Assembly: GCA_014649155.1 (NCBI GenBank)
Contig: BMSM01000020.1
Location: 62,001-126,000 of the forward strand
Length of the DNA stretch: 64,000 bases
Reading direction: 5' to 3'
Origin: Streptomyces griseoviridis
GTDB taxonomy: Bacteria > Actinomycetota > Actinomycetes > Streptomycetales > Streptomycetaceae
Below, one piece after another: positions 34,594 through 45,105 of the stretch. Both the position numbers and the translations under genes were made by a program. The notes beneath the pieces were generated by a model. The model did no database searches. It was not told the origin of the DNA and was given only the letters and a program-made list of their open reading frames with translations. Numbering within the stretch: the first letter of the stretch is position 1; the number at the start of each line of letters is the position of its first letter.

Positions 34594-35127
34594 ATGTCAG
34601 CAGTGAGCCCCGAAGTCACCGCGAAAGCCATCACCGTACGCCGGGCCCGTACCAGCGATGTCCCCTCCGTCCGCAGACTCCTCGACGCGTACGTGCGCGG
34701 CCGCATCCTGCTCGACAAAGCGACGGTCACGCTTTACGAGGACATCCAGGAGTTCTGGGTCGCGGAGCGCGACGACAACGCCGAGGTCGTCGGCTGCGGA
34801 GCCCTGCACGTGATGTGGGAAGACCTCGCGGAAGTGCGGACTCTCGCGGTGAAGCCGGGCCTGAAGGGCGCCGGTGTCGGCCATCAGTTGCTGGAGAAGT
34901 TGCTGGAGACCGCGCGCTGGCTGGGCGTCCGCCGGGTTTTCTGTCTGACCTTCGAAGTCGACTTCTTCGGCAAGCACGGCTTCGTGGAGATCGGCGAGAC
35001 GCCGGTCGACACCGATGTCTACGCCGAGCTGCTCCGTTCCTATGACGAGGGCGTCGCGGAGTTCCTCGGGCTCGAACGAGTGAAACCGAACACCTTGGGC
35101 AACAGCCGGATGCTTCTGCATCTGTGA
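34594..35127 (+). CDS. GNAT acetyltransferase, probable N-acetylglutamate synthase (ArgA type)
   Basis: 177 aa with one GNAT domain: an N-terminal RRARTSDVPSVRRLLDAYV, the acetyl-CoA loop AVKPGLKGAGVGHQLLEKLL, and the C-terminal VFCLTFEVDFFGKHGFVEIG. This short stand-alone form matches the actinobacterial N-acetylglutamate synthase (Rv2747 type) that starts arginine synthesis from glutamate. TAGCGT at 34582-34587 lies 6 nt before ATG 34594, so the start is probably leaderless, 9 bp after the BlaI-like gene's stop. Confidence 0.85.
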   Translation: MSAVSPEVTAKAITVRRARTSDVPSVRRLLDAYVRGRILLDKATVTLYEDIQEFWVAERDDNAEVVGCGALHVMWEDLAEVRTLAVKPGLKGAGVGHQLLEKLLETARWLGVRRVFCLTFEVDFFGKHGFVEIGETPVDTDVYAELLRSYDEGVAEFLGLERVKPNTLGNSRMLLHL

Positions 35128-35284
35128 TCGTCACCGCCCGCCGGACCTGAACCGGCCCCGGCCGCCCCCCGCGAATCCGCGCTCCTTCCGCCGGGTTTAT
35201 TCCACCCGCACCCCCCCGCGCGGGTGCCCCTTTGTCCGAAACGCGCATCTTCCGGTCCGGGGCGGGGCTACCGGCCTCCCCCGG

Positions 35285-35350
35285 GGGTTTGTGTTTTTCC
35301 GGCAAAAGCGGTTTGCTTTCCGACGTACTGCAGTACTGCATATAACAAGG
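35285..35350 (+). promoter_or_regulatory. AT-rich promoter region of lsr2 with a TACTGCAGTA palindrome
   Basis: The 65 bp around GTTTGTGTTTTTCC, GTTTGCTTTCC and TGCATATAAC are much richer in A/T than the surroundings. TACTGCAGTA at 35326-35335 is a perfect palindrome, and a second partial copy, TACTGCATA, follows directly. TATAAC (35341-35346) may be a -10 element. Lsr2 binds AT-rich DNA, so self-binding here is plausible. Confidence 0.5.
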
Positions 35351-35414
35351 GGCGGCGATACGGCGGGGACGCCGGCGGACCCCGACCCTCACGTTATCGA
35401 TGAAAGGAAATCCG

Positions 35415-35750
35415 GTGGCACAGAAGGTTCAGGTCCTTCTTGTCGATGACCTCGACGGCGGCGAGGCGGACGAGACCGTGACGTTCGCGCTGGACGGCAA
35501 GACGTACGAGATCGATCTCACCACCGCCAATGCGGACAAGCTCCGTGGCCTTCTCGAGCCTTACGTGAAGGGCGGCCGGCGCACCGGTGGCCGTGCTTCC
35601 GGCGGACGCGGAAAGGCCCGCGCGGCGTCCGGCGGCAACCAGGACACCGCGGCCATCCGCGCCTGGGCCAAGGAGAACGGCTACGAGGTCAACGACCGCG
35701 GCCGCGTTCCGGCCACCATCCGCGAGGCCTACGAGAAGGCCAACGGCTGA
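35415..35750 (+). CDS. lsr2: Lsr2 nucleoid-associated protein (xenogeneic silencer)
   Basis: 111 aa. The N-terminal oligomerisation domain (VQVLLVDDLDGGEADETVTF, then ALDGKTYEIDLTTANADKLR) is followed by a basic Gly-rich linker. The C-terminal DNA-binding domain (IRAWAKENGYEVNDRGRVPA, then TIREAYEKANG) has the R-G-R minor-groove clamp. In actinobacteria Lsr2 coats AT-rich DNA and silences foreign and specialised-metabolite genes. The start is GTG 35415, with AAAGGAAA 6 nt upstream; the ATG at 35400 overlaps that site. It sits upstream of clpC in the same direction but is separated by an oppositely oriented gene. Confidence 0.96.
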   Translation: MAQKVQVLLVDDLDGGEADETVTFALDGKTYEIDLTTANADKLRGLLEPYVKGGRRTGGRASGGRGKARAASGGNQDTAAIRAWAKENGYEVNDRGRVPATIREAYEKANG

Positions 35751-35815
35751 CCCCCGGGTCCGCCGCCCGGCCCCGCACCGGACCCTCCGCGACCCGACGG
35801 GCGGCGCGCTCACGG

Positions 35816-36430
35816 TCACCGCTGCGAGCGCGGCACGGCCGCGCCCCGCAGCCGGAGGCGATGGCAGTGCGTCGCCACCGTGTCGACCAGTCGCGCGAGA
35901 TCGGGTGCGCGACCGGGGGTGCTCCCGGCGCCCCCCGGGGCCGCGACGGCCGACAGCGCCGGCAGCGAGTCCTCGACCTCGCGTCCCGGCTCGGGGGGCC
36001 GCAGCCACACGGCGGCCCCCTGCTGATCGCCCCGCACCCCTCCGGCCGCGGCCCCCGGCGGCTCCCGCTCGCCGGACGCCTCGCCCTCCGGGCCGAGCCC
36101 GTACGGCAGCGGCGCCTCCACGAGGCCGCCCGCGCCGATCGCCGACAGATCCAGCGGCAGTGACCCCCACTCCAGCCACTCCAGCAACCCCGGCAGCTCC
36201 TCCGCGCTGCCCGCGGCCACGAGCAGCAGCATCCGGTCACCCCGCAGCGCCACCGGGCCACCGGTCCCGGCGCCCGCGTCGAGCCGCCGCAGGGCCGCGC
36301 GTCCTGCCTCCGCCGGGACGTCCAGGACGTCGAAGCGGACCCCGGTCCGCAGCCGTACCGGAATGCCCGGCGCCGTCTCCCAGCCCAGCCGGTCCTCGTA
36401 CCACCACCGCGTCCTCCGGACCCCCGCCAT
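35816..36430 (-). CDS. SCO3374-type conserved hypothetical protein
   Basis: 204 aa, matching in character and position the Streptomyces proteins named SCO3374 family, which lie between lsr2 and clpC. It starts MAGVRRTRWWYEDRLGWETA with PGIPVRLRTGVRFDVLDVPA next, resembling the bifunctional primase-polymerase-like N-terminal proteins that begin the same way. A leucine-rich LLLVAAGSAEELPGLLEWLE and Gly/Ala-rich stretches follow. Function is unknown. ATG 36430 gives the conserved-looking N-terminus; no ribosome binding site is visible. Confidence 0.8.
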   Translation of the reverse strand: MAGVRRTRWWYEDRLGWETAPGIPVRLRTGVRFDVLDVPAEAGRAALRRLDAGAGTGGPVALRGDRMLLLVAAGSAEELPGLLEWLEWGSLPLDLSAIGAGGLVEAPLPYGLGPEGEASGEREPPGAAAGGVRGDQQGAAVWLRPPEPGREVEDSLPALSAVAAPGGAGSTPGRAPDLARLVDTVATHCHRLRLRGAAVPRSQR

Positions 36431-36860
36431 GTCCGGAGCAACCGCCGGGCCGGGCCGGGAGTTACGCTGAGTGGCCCGGTGGGTGCGCAGGGTGCCGGAT
36501 GCGGGGGCGTGCGGGGGTGCGGCGGGGCACAAGGTTGTTCGCCCGTAGCGGAGGGAAAGGGGCCGCGCGGCATGGACTGTCCGTCCGGGCGGGTAAGACA
36601 TCCCTAGTGGGAGGGGGCGACACGCAGAAAAGGCGGTCTCCCGTTCGCCATCGGCGTACTGGCGACTGGGGTAAGTGCCTGGCCTGCGGGAACATCGTCT
36701 CGCACCATCGGGTTGAGGCAGATGTCGGCGTTGCGGGTCAGGAGGCCATCGACGGTGTCGGCAGTTGGAATGAGCGGTCCCCGCTTGCGGGACTAAGCTG
36801 CGGAAGGACAGGGAGGGGAAGTTCCCCTTACTGCCTGACCGCTCTGAGGAGCGATTAACG
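36431..36860. other. 430-bp regulatory region upstream of clpC
   Basis: No convincing gene. It holds the ClgR operator (36537-36550), a -10-like CTAGTG at 36604, a perfect palindrome AGGGGAA-G-TTCCCCT (36814-36828), and a small stem CGCTC/GAGCG (36840-36853) whose right arm contains the clpC ribosome binding site GAGGAG. The long leader suggests more than one promoter and possible control of clpC translation. Confidence 0.55.
36537..36550 (+). promoter_or_regulatory. ClgR operator upstream of clpC
   Basis: GTTCGC-CCGTA-GCG is an exact match to the published Streptomyces ClgR consensus GTTCGC-N5-GCG, the activator site found before clpP1, clpC and lon. It lies about 310 bp before the clpC start, so the transcript would have a long leader. 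Confidence 0.8.
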
Positions 36861-39386
<2,526 letters not shown>

Positions 39387-39393
39387 GCCTCGA

Positions 39394-39433
39394 CGGAAGG
39401 GGCCGGTACTCAGTCGAGTACCGGCCCCTTCCG
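39394..39433 (+). terminator. clpC terminator, 18-bp perfect stem
   Basis: Arms 39394-39411 and 39416-39433 are exact reverse complements with loop AGTC. The hairpin begins 7 bp after the clpC stop. It could also stop transcripts arriving from the opposite side. Confidence 0.9.
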
Positions 39434-39623
39434 CTGTCCCGGCACGGTCACTCCTCGGGGAGCGGAGGTGTGCGGGGGTTCAGCTCGACGGCCGGGGGCA
39501 GCGCGCCGGCAGGGGGGACACGGCAGCCGGGCGGGGTGGTGACCTGTCGCAACCGGGCACGGGCCGCCGGCGGGGCCAGGCCGACCTCGTCCGCCGCGGC
39601 TGTGCGGCTCGGCGGTGTTCAGC
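39434..39623. other. Unassigned sequence between clpC terminator and the NACHT-LRR relic
   Basis: 190 bp with no recognisable gene. It may hold the eroded last codons of the LRR gene, but I could not match it. Confidence 0.4.
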
Positions 39624-41400
39624 TCAGGACCGGAGTGGTTCCAGGCCGGCGAGGGCCCGCCAGTCGTCCGGTGCGGGCGGTTCGTCGAGGTCCGGGCCGG
39701 GCTGGTAACAGCGCGGGGGAACCGGTGAGCGCGCGCAGTCCCGGCGCGTGCCGCGGCGTGAAAGAGGCACTCCAGCGGTGCCCTGCCGCGGCAACGCGTC
39801 CGCTCCCGGCCACGGTGTGGCACCACGCATGCTGAGCGAGGTCAGGCCGGTGAACGCGTCCAGGGCCGGATCGGTCATGCCCGGGAGGTCGGAACCCCAG
39901 CAGGCCCAGCTTCTCCAGGGCAGGCCGGTCAGCGGCTCCAGGGACCGGACGCCCGGGCAGTCGTCGAGGAACACGGAGCACAGGGTTCCGGCACCCGGCG
40001 AGCGGGGACAGGTCGCGGAGAGGGTTCCGGCGCGGGGACAGGCTCTCCAGCCGGTCCCCGCCCAGGGCCGCCGCCAGGGTCCGTTCGGGAGCGAATCTCC
40101 GTCGAGGCCGACCCGCGGATGCCCGCCCAGCCTGCCCAGGGCGGCCAGTTCCTCCGGGGACCGGACCACGAGGGTGGTCTCGGGGGTGTCCAGCAAGGGG
40201 CGGGCGATCTCTTCCGCGTAGCTCTCCGTGTCGAAGTCGCTCCAGTGGCCCCGAGCTGACTGCGGACCCCGGGGCTGCGGAGACGGCGGAAACGCGTGCG
40301 GAACGCAAGCGCCGCGTCCCCGCCCAGCAGACCGGCCGTGTGGACCACCGCGCCGGCCGTCTGTCCGTGCTGGACCGCCTCCGGGCCCTTAGAGGGGATC
40401 AGAGGGGCGAGCGCACCGGTCAGCCGTTCCTGACGGGCGGTGGTGACCGGAGCGCCACTGGACGAGTGTGGTCTTCCCGGAACCGGTGTCCCCGCGCAGC
40501 GGGACCCGGTCGTGCCCGGCCAGGGCACGGTCGACGGGCCCGCGGGGCGCGGGCGGCGCCGGAGTGCCGCCGGGGAGGCCGGACGCGGACGGCGACGCGT
40601 GTTCACCGCGGTGGGTCCCGGCCAGGCCGGGACAGGCGGTGCCGAGGGGCCGGTCGCCGCCGTGGTGCAGGTCGATGCCGTGGACGGTCAGCCGGCCGTG
40701 CTTCACCTCCAGGCAATCGGCGTAGCGCTGCTCGAACGCCGCGTCCTCGGCCGCGCGGGAGGCCGGGCGGGCGACCAGGAGGTCGGTGCGCCTGATCAGC
40801 TCGTCGAAGTGACGCTGCTGCTCGAACAAGGCGCGGGCGACGAAGGACGAACGCCGGGTGAAGAAGTCCGGGACGTGCAGGCAGGCGCTGTCCAGCAGGT
40901 GTACAGCGCCTCGGCCTCCGTGCTGGGGAACCGTGCCTCCCGCGCGTCGCCGGCCCGGTGCGCAGGGCCGCGGCCGGCTCCCGTGGCCCGGGCCGGGCTG
41001 CCTGGACATCGTCCAGGTGCAGGTCGCCCAGGGAGCGGAGGCTGCGGGCCAGGGCGACGACGACGGCGCCCGGCTCCGCCTCGGCCGGCCGGATGCCTCC
41101 CGCCTCCCGGGCGGCCCGCCGCACCAGTTCCTCGACCAGGCTCCGCAGCTCGCCCAGGGTCCGTATCCCGCCCCGGAAGGACACCAGGGCCGACAGGCAC
41201 ACGGGGCGGTCGACCAGCTCCGCCCCCGGCCCGTCCCGTACGAACAGCCCCCTCACCAGCGGCCCGGCCGGGCTCGACGCGAACGTGGCGCCCAGCGCCG
41301 TCGGTTCCACGTCCAGCCACCCCCGTGTGCCGCCGAGAGCCCACGCCCGAGTAGCCCCCGTCACATTCGGGAGTCTCCGCGCCGAGCCCCGTGGTGACAT
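39624..41400 (-). pseudogene. NACHT-LRR (STAND NTPase) gene, deleted and frameshifted
   Basis: Read on the minus strand, pieces of one large signal-transduction NTPase appear in order but in different frames. The N-terminal helical domain comes first (GATRAWALGGTRGWLDVEPT and following, 41360-40980). Next come LDSACLHVPDFFTRRSSFVA and IRRTDLLVARPASRAAEDAA with the P-loop GDTGSGKTTLVQW near 40470, ending at a stop at 40389. A helical fragment follows (GLLGGDAALAFRTRFRRLRS). The last piece is a leucine-rich-repeat end (ARPLLDTPETTLVVRSPEEL, SLEPLTGLPWRS, LDAFTGLTSLSMRG) to 39624. Almost all of the NACHT ATPase after Walker A is missing. Intact bacterial relatives include anti-phage NLR-like proteins. 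This copy cannot be functional. Confidence 0.78.
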
Positions 41401-41687
41401 GCCGCACAGGCGATCCGAGGGGTACTACAGGGAATAGGAGACCGGACGAGAGCCGGCAAAACGGGCACGTCCCCGCACGGGAATTGGGTGTACGCGGGGC
41501 TCTGACCTGCTTTGTCCCGAATGAGACTTCTGTCGGTTGAAGGGAAGTTTCAGGGTCAATTACTAGATACGGTCGTAGGTCACACCTTTGTGCGGGTACG
41601 GCCGGGTGGGTTACCAAGGTGGAGCCCGCCCGGTGAGCGTCCGTCTCCCGGAGGGCGTTCCCTTGATCCCGTCCCCATGAGGTTCGT
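41401..41687 (+). promoter_or_regulatory. Promoter and structured leader of the M23 peptidase gene
   Basis: 287 bp without a gene. TTGAAG (41537-41542) and TACTAG (41561-41566) are spaced 18 nt and form a possible promoter in an unusually AT-rich stretch. Downstream, CCGGGTGGG (41602-41610) can pair with CCCGCCCGG (41625-41633), and CTCCCGGAG forms a smaller stem. Cell-wall hydrolase genes of this genus sometimes carry c-di-AMP riboswitches; the conserved elements of that RNA were not found here. Confidence 0.45.
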
Positions 41688-42350
41688 ATGTCCCCGCGTG
41701 TCACGTCCCGTTCTTCCCGTACGACCGCCCTCCGCACCCGCGCCGCAGTCCTGGCCGCCGGCCTGGGAGCCTCGGTCGCGCTGGGAGCCGGGGTCGCGGC
41801 CGCCGCCGACACCACGGCGGCCTCCACGACCGCCGGCGCCGTCCACGCGCAGGCCGAGGCTCAGGCCAAGGCCGCGCAGACCGCCACCGCCAAGAAGACC
41901 GAGGTGAAGCAGGCCGCCGCCAAGAAGGCCGCCTCCTGGGTCGACCCGGTGAAGAAGTACACCCTGAGCGCCAAGTTCAACCAGGCCGGCGGCATGTGGT
42001 CGCACAAGCACAGCGGCCAGGACTTCGCCGTCCCGACCGGCACCGACGTGCTGGCCGCCCACGGCGGCACCGTCGTCAAGGCCGGCGGCAACGGCGCCGG
42101 CGACGGCCCCGCCTACGGCAACGCCATCGTCATCAAGCACGGCAACGGCACGTACTCCCAGTACGCCCACCTGTCGCGGATCGACGTGAAGATCGGCCAG
42201 GTCGTCAAGACCGGCCAGCACATCGCCCTGTCCGGTTCCACCGGCAACTCCAGCGGCCCGCACCTGCACTTCGAGATCCGTACGACCCCGAACTACGGCT
42301 CGGCCGTCGACCCGGTCGCCTTCCTGCGGGCGCAGGGCGTGTCCGTCTGA
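41688..42350 (+). CDS. Secreted M23-family metallopeptidase
   Basis: 220 aa. The signal peptide has Arg-rich residues 1-20, hydrophobic AAVLAAGLGASVALGAGVAAA and a likely cut after AAA near 39. An Ala/Lys-rich linker (QAEAQAKAAQTATAKKTEVK) follows. The C-terminal LytM/peptidase M23 domain has the zinc residues in HSGQDFAVPTG (HxxxD) and SSGPHLHFEIR (HxH), with GNAIVIKHGNGTYSQYAHLS between. It should cut peptidoglycan cross-links outside the cell, or act as an amidase activator. The start is ATG 41688. It is probably monocistronic and converges on the TetR gene 22 bp away. Confidence 0.93.
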   Translation: MSPRVTSRSSRTTALRTRAAVLAAGLGASVALGAGVAAAADTTAASTTAGAVHAQAEAQAKAAQTATAKKTEVKQAAAKKAASWVDPVKKYTLSAKFNQAGGMWSHKHSGQDFAVPTGTDVLAAHGGTVVKAGGNGAGDGPAYGNAIVIKHGNGTYSQYAHLSRIDVKIGQVVKTGQHIALSGSTGNSSGPHLHFEIRTTPNYGSAVDPVAFLRAQGVSV

Positions 42351-42372
42351 CGGGCGTGCCCCGACAAGAGCC

Positions 42373-42963
42373 TCAGCCGCCCTGATGGGCCTGGGTGATC
42401 AGATCGATGGCGACCTCGAGAATGGCCTTGCGCTTGGTCTCGGGGTCGCCTTCGAGGTCCTGGAGGACGATCATCCCGGCGTGCAGCGTGAAGAGCGCGC
42501 TGACGCAGCGCACCTGGTCGGTCATCTCCGCCTCGGGGTCGACCAGGATGTCCTTCAGGCTCAGCGTGCGGTTCTTGAGCATCTCGCCGATGCGCAGCTC
42601 CCGTACCGTCGCCTGGTTCTCCTGCATGAAGCGGAACAGCGGGGCGGCGCCCGACAGGGCCGCGCTGTACCGGCGCACTATCTCCTGCTTCGTCTCCAGG
42701 GACCGGGGCTGTTCCAGCCCCCACTCGATCAGCTCCTCCATGGGCTGCGTGAGGTCCTCGAAGAGGCTGACCAGGATCTCTTCCTTGGTCTTGAAGTGGT
42801 AGTAGAGGGCCGCCTTCGTGACCTCCAGGCGCTCGGCGATCTCGCGCAGGGAGGTCTTCTCGTAACCCTGCTCGGCGAAGAGTTCGAGGGCCACGTCCTG
42901 GATGCGCTGGCGGGTGTCCCCGCGGCGTCGGTGCTGCTTGGTGCCGTCCATCGTGTCGCCCAT
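42373..42963 (-). CDS. TetR-family repressor of the adjacent MFS pump
   Basis: 196 aa. The TetR helix-turn-helix is RQRIQDVALELFAEQGYEKT, then SLREIAERLEVTKAALYYHF. The C-terminal ligand domain is variable (LFRFMQENQATVRELRIGEM, VSALFTLHAGMIVLQDLEGD). It is divergent from an MFS drug exporter at 43098, with a 22-bp inverted repeat in between, the classical layout of a drug-responsive repressor that controls the pump and itself. The start is ATG 42963. The ligand is unknown. Confidence 0.92.
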   Translation of the reverse strand: MGDTMDGTKQHRRRGDTRQRIQDVALELFAEQGYEKTSLREIAERLEVTKAALYYHFKTKEEILVSLFEDLTQPMEELIEWGLEQPRSLETKQEIVRRYSAALSGAAPLFRFMQENQATVRELRIGEMLKNRTLSLKDILVDPEAEMTDQVRCVSALFTLHAGMIVLQDLEGDPETKRKAILEVAIDLITQAHQGG

Positions 42964-43001
42964 CCTCCTACGTCACCTCCGTTCCGCGCACGTTCCGAGA
43001 A

Positions 43002-43071
43002 ACTTACTTGACGCCCGGCTAGTTACGCGGCTACCTTCCGAGTGTAGTCACTAGCCGGGCGGCAAGTAAGT
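43002..43071. promoter_or_regulatory. Divergent TetR/MFS control region with 22-bp inverted repeat
   Basis: Arms 43002-43023 (ACTTACTTGACGCCCGGCTA, then GT) and 43050-43071 are reverse complements with one mismatch, separated by 26 bp. TTGACG (43008-43013) inside the left arm and TACCTT (43032-43037), 18 nt apart, form a good promoter for the MFS gene. Repressor bound to the left arm would cover the -35. Confidence 0.8.
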
Positions 43072-43097
43072 CCCGGATGCCTGGGGGAGACGGAGCG

Positions 43098-44687
43098 ATG
43101 GCGGAGACAGCGACGGCCGGGACGACCGGCGAGAAACAACCGAGGAGCGTGCGGGTCGTCCTGCTGGCGCTCATGATCGCGATGATGCTCGCGATGCTGG
43201 ACAACATGATCATCGGCACCGCGATGCCGACGATCGTCGGTGAGCTGGGCGGGCTGGAGCACCTTTCCTGGGTGGTCACCGCGTACACCCTCGCCACCGC
43301 CGCCGCCACCCCGCTGTGGGGCAAGCTCGGCGACATGTACGGCCGCAAGGGCACGTTCATGACGTCGATCGTGCTCTTCCTGATCGGTTCGGCGCTCAGC
43401 GGCATGGCCCAGGACATGGGCCAGCTCATCGCCTTCCGCGCCGTCCAGGGCCTGGGCGCCGGCGGTCTGATGGTCGGCGTCATGGCGATCATCGGCGATC
43501 TGATACCGCCGCGCGAGCGCGGCAAGTACCAGGGCATGATGGCCGCCGTGATGGCGCTCGCGATGATAGGCGGGCCGCTGGTCGGCGGCACCATCACCGA
43601 TCACTGGGGCTGGCGCTGGTCCTTCTACATCAACCTGCCGCTCGGCGTCGTCGCGCTGGCCCTGATCAGCGTCGTACTGCACCTGCCCAGGAAGCGGGCG
43701 CAGGCGAGCATCGACTATCTCGGGGCCGCGCTGCTGACCATCGGCATCACCGCGATCGTCCTCGTCACCACCTGGGGCGGCACGGAGTACGCCTGGACCT
43801 CCGCGCGGATCATGGAGCTGATCGGCATCGGGGTCGCCGCACTGGTCGGCTTCGTGTTCTGGCAGACCAGGGCCGCCGAGCCGGTCGTGCCGCTGCACAT
43901 CTTCCGCAGCCGCAACTTCACGCTGATGTCCCTGATCGGTTTCATCACCGGCTTCGTGATGTTCGGCGCGACGCTCTTCCTGCCGCTGTACCAGCAGTCG
44001 GTGCAGGGCGCGTCCGCGACCAACTCCGGGCTGCTGCTCCTGCCGATGCTGGGCGCCATGCTGGTGACGTCGATGGTGGCGGGCCGGGTGACCACCAACA
44101 CCGGCCGGTACAAGATCTTCCCCATCGCCGGCGGCGCGCTGATGACGGTCGGTCTCTATCTGCTGTCGCTGATGGACACCGACACCTCGCGGCTCACCTC
44201 GGGGCTGTACATGGCCGTGGTCGGCCTCGGCATGGGCTGCCTGATGCAGATCACCATGCTGGTCGCGCAGAACAGCGTGGAGATGAAGGACATGGGCGTG
44301 GCCTCCTCGTCCACCACCCTGTTCCGTACGCTCGGCTCCTCCTTCGGGGTGGCGATCATGGGTGCCCTGTTCAACCACCGCGTCCAGGACGTGATGGCCG
44401 AGCGGGCCGGCGCGCTGGGTTCCAAGGTGACCGAGCAGTCCGCACAGCTCGACGCGGCGAGCCTCGCCAAGCTGCCGGCGGCGGCCCGGGAGGCGTACCA
44501 GCACGCGGTCTCGGCCGGCACTCACGGGGCGTTCCTGCTCGGCGCCGGGGTCGCGGTGCTGGCCCTGGTGGCGGCGGTGTTCGTCAAGGAGGTCCCGCTC
44601 AAGGGGACGGGCCCGAAGCCGGCGGACGCGGCGGACGGACCCGACGAGGGCACGGCGGTGAAGGCGCCGGCGGCCGAGGCGGTCTGA
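43098..44687 (+). CDS. DHA2-family (14-TMS) MFS drug exporter
   Basis: A proton-driven multidrug exporter of 529 aa. Fourteen hydrophobic segments fit the EmrB/QacA subgroup. Motifs include MLDNMIIGTAMPTIVGELGG (motif D1), TPLWGKLGDMYGRKGTFMTS (motif A) and RAVQGLGAGGLMVGVMAIIG (motif B). GGPLVGGTITDHWGWRWSFY, followed by INLPLG, is motif C. The start is ATG 43098, with GGGGGAG 8 nt upstream. The C-terminus is Ala/Asp/Glu-rich. Regulation is by the divergent TetR protein at the inverted repeat 43002-43071. The substrate is unknown. Confidence 0.93.
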   Translation: MAETATAGTTGEKQPRSVRVVLLALMIAMMLAMLDNMIIGTAMPTIVGELGGLEHLSWVVTAYTLATAAATPLWGKLGDMYGRKGTFMTSIVLFLIGSALSGMAQDMGQLIAFRAVQGLGAGGLMVGVMAIIGDLIPPRERGKYQGMMAAVMALAMIGGPLVGGTITDHWGWRWSFYINLPLGVVALALISVVLHLPRKRAQASIDYLGAALLTIGITAIVLVTTWGGTEYAWTSARIMELIGIGVAALVGFVFWQTRAAEPVVPLHIFRSRNFTLMSLIGFITGFVMFGATLFLPLYQQSVQGASATNSGLLLLPMLGAMLVTSMVAGRVTTNTGRYKIFPIAGGALMTVGLYLLSLMDTDTSRLTSGLYMAVVGLGMGCLMQITMLVAQNSVEMKDMGVASSSTTLFRTLGSSFGVAIMGALFNHRVQDVMAERAGALGSKVTEQSAQLDAASLAKLPAAAREAYQHAVSAGTHGAFLLGAGVAVLALVAAVFVKEVPLKGTGPKPADAADGPDEGTAVKAPAAEAV

Positions 44688-44690
44688 CGC

Positions 44691-45105
44691 GGGTCCCGGC
44701 CCCGGATTCCCGACCCGGGCTCCGGCCCCGGGTCCCGGCCCCGGCGTCCGGCCCCGGGTTCCCGACCCGGGCTCCGGCCCCGGGCCCCGGCGTCCGGCCC
44801 CGGGCTCCTGACCCGGGCGGTCTCGGGGCCCGGCCCTGGGCTCCCGACCCGCGCGCGGGAAGCTCGCCGGTCCCCGGGGACTCCGCGCAACCAAGAAGCC
44901 CCTGGGCACCTGCCCAGGGGCTTCCGGCTTCCGGCTTCCGGCCACCCGGGAAACCGGGACATGACCGGCACCTCACGGCATGTCCAGTGCCCCAGGGCAT
45001 GACCGGCGCCGCAGGACATGACCGGAACCTCACGGCATGTGCCAGCGTCCCACGGCGGGTCCAGCGTCCCAAGGCATGACCGGCGCTCAGGGCATGACCG
45101 GCGCC
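44691..45105. repeat. Repeat-rich intergenic region after the MFS gene
   Basis: 415 bp without a gene. 44691-44860 is built of imperfect GC-only units such as GGCCCCGGGTTCCCGACCCG and GGGCTCCGGCCCCGGG. A hairpin stands at 44895-44924. CTTCCGG then occurs three times (44921-44941), followed by imperfect repeats of GGCATGACCGGCGCC type (44961-45110) running up to the cseC stop. Confidence 0.7.
44895..44924. terminator. Bidirectional-type hairpin between MFS and cseC genes
   Basis: GAAGCCCCTGGGCA (44895-44908) is exactly complementary to TGCCCAGGGGCTTC (44911-44924). It can form a 12-14-bp stem between two converging genes. Confidence 0.7.

Noticed and set aside
36462..36818. Small open frame with CLACGNIVSHH in the clpC leader
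   Set aside because: No start with a ribosome binding site and no codon-bias support; it is better explained as regulatory leader.
40340..41354. Plus-strand open frames across the NACHT-LRR relic
   Set aside because: The minus strand carries recognisable domain pieces in order; the plus-strand frames are Arg/Gly/Pro shadows.
41401..41687. c-di-AMP (ydaO-type) riboswitch before the M23 peptidase gene
   Set aside because: The gene class and the presence of disA made it plausible, but the conserved blocks of that RNA were not seen; only ordinary stems are visible.
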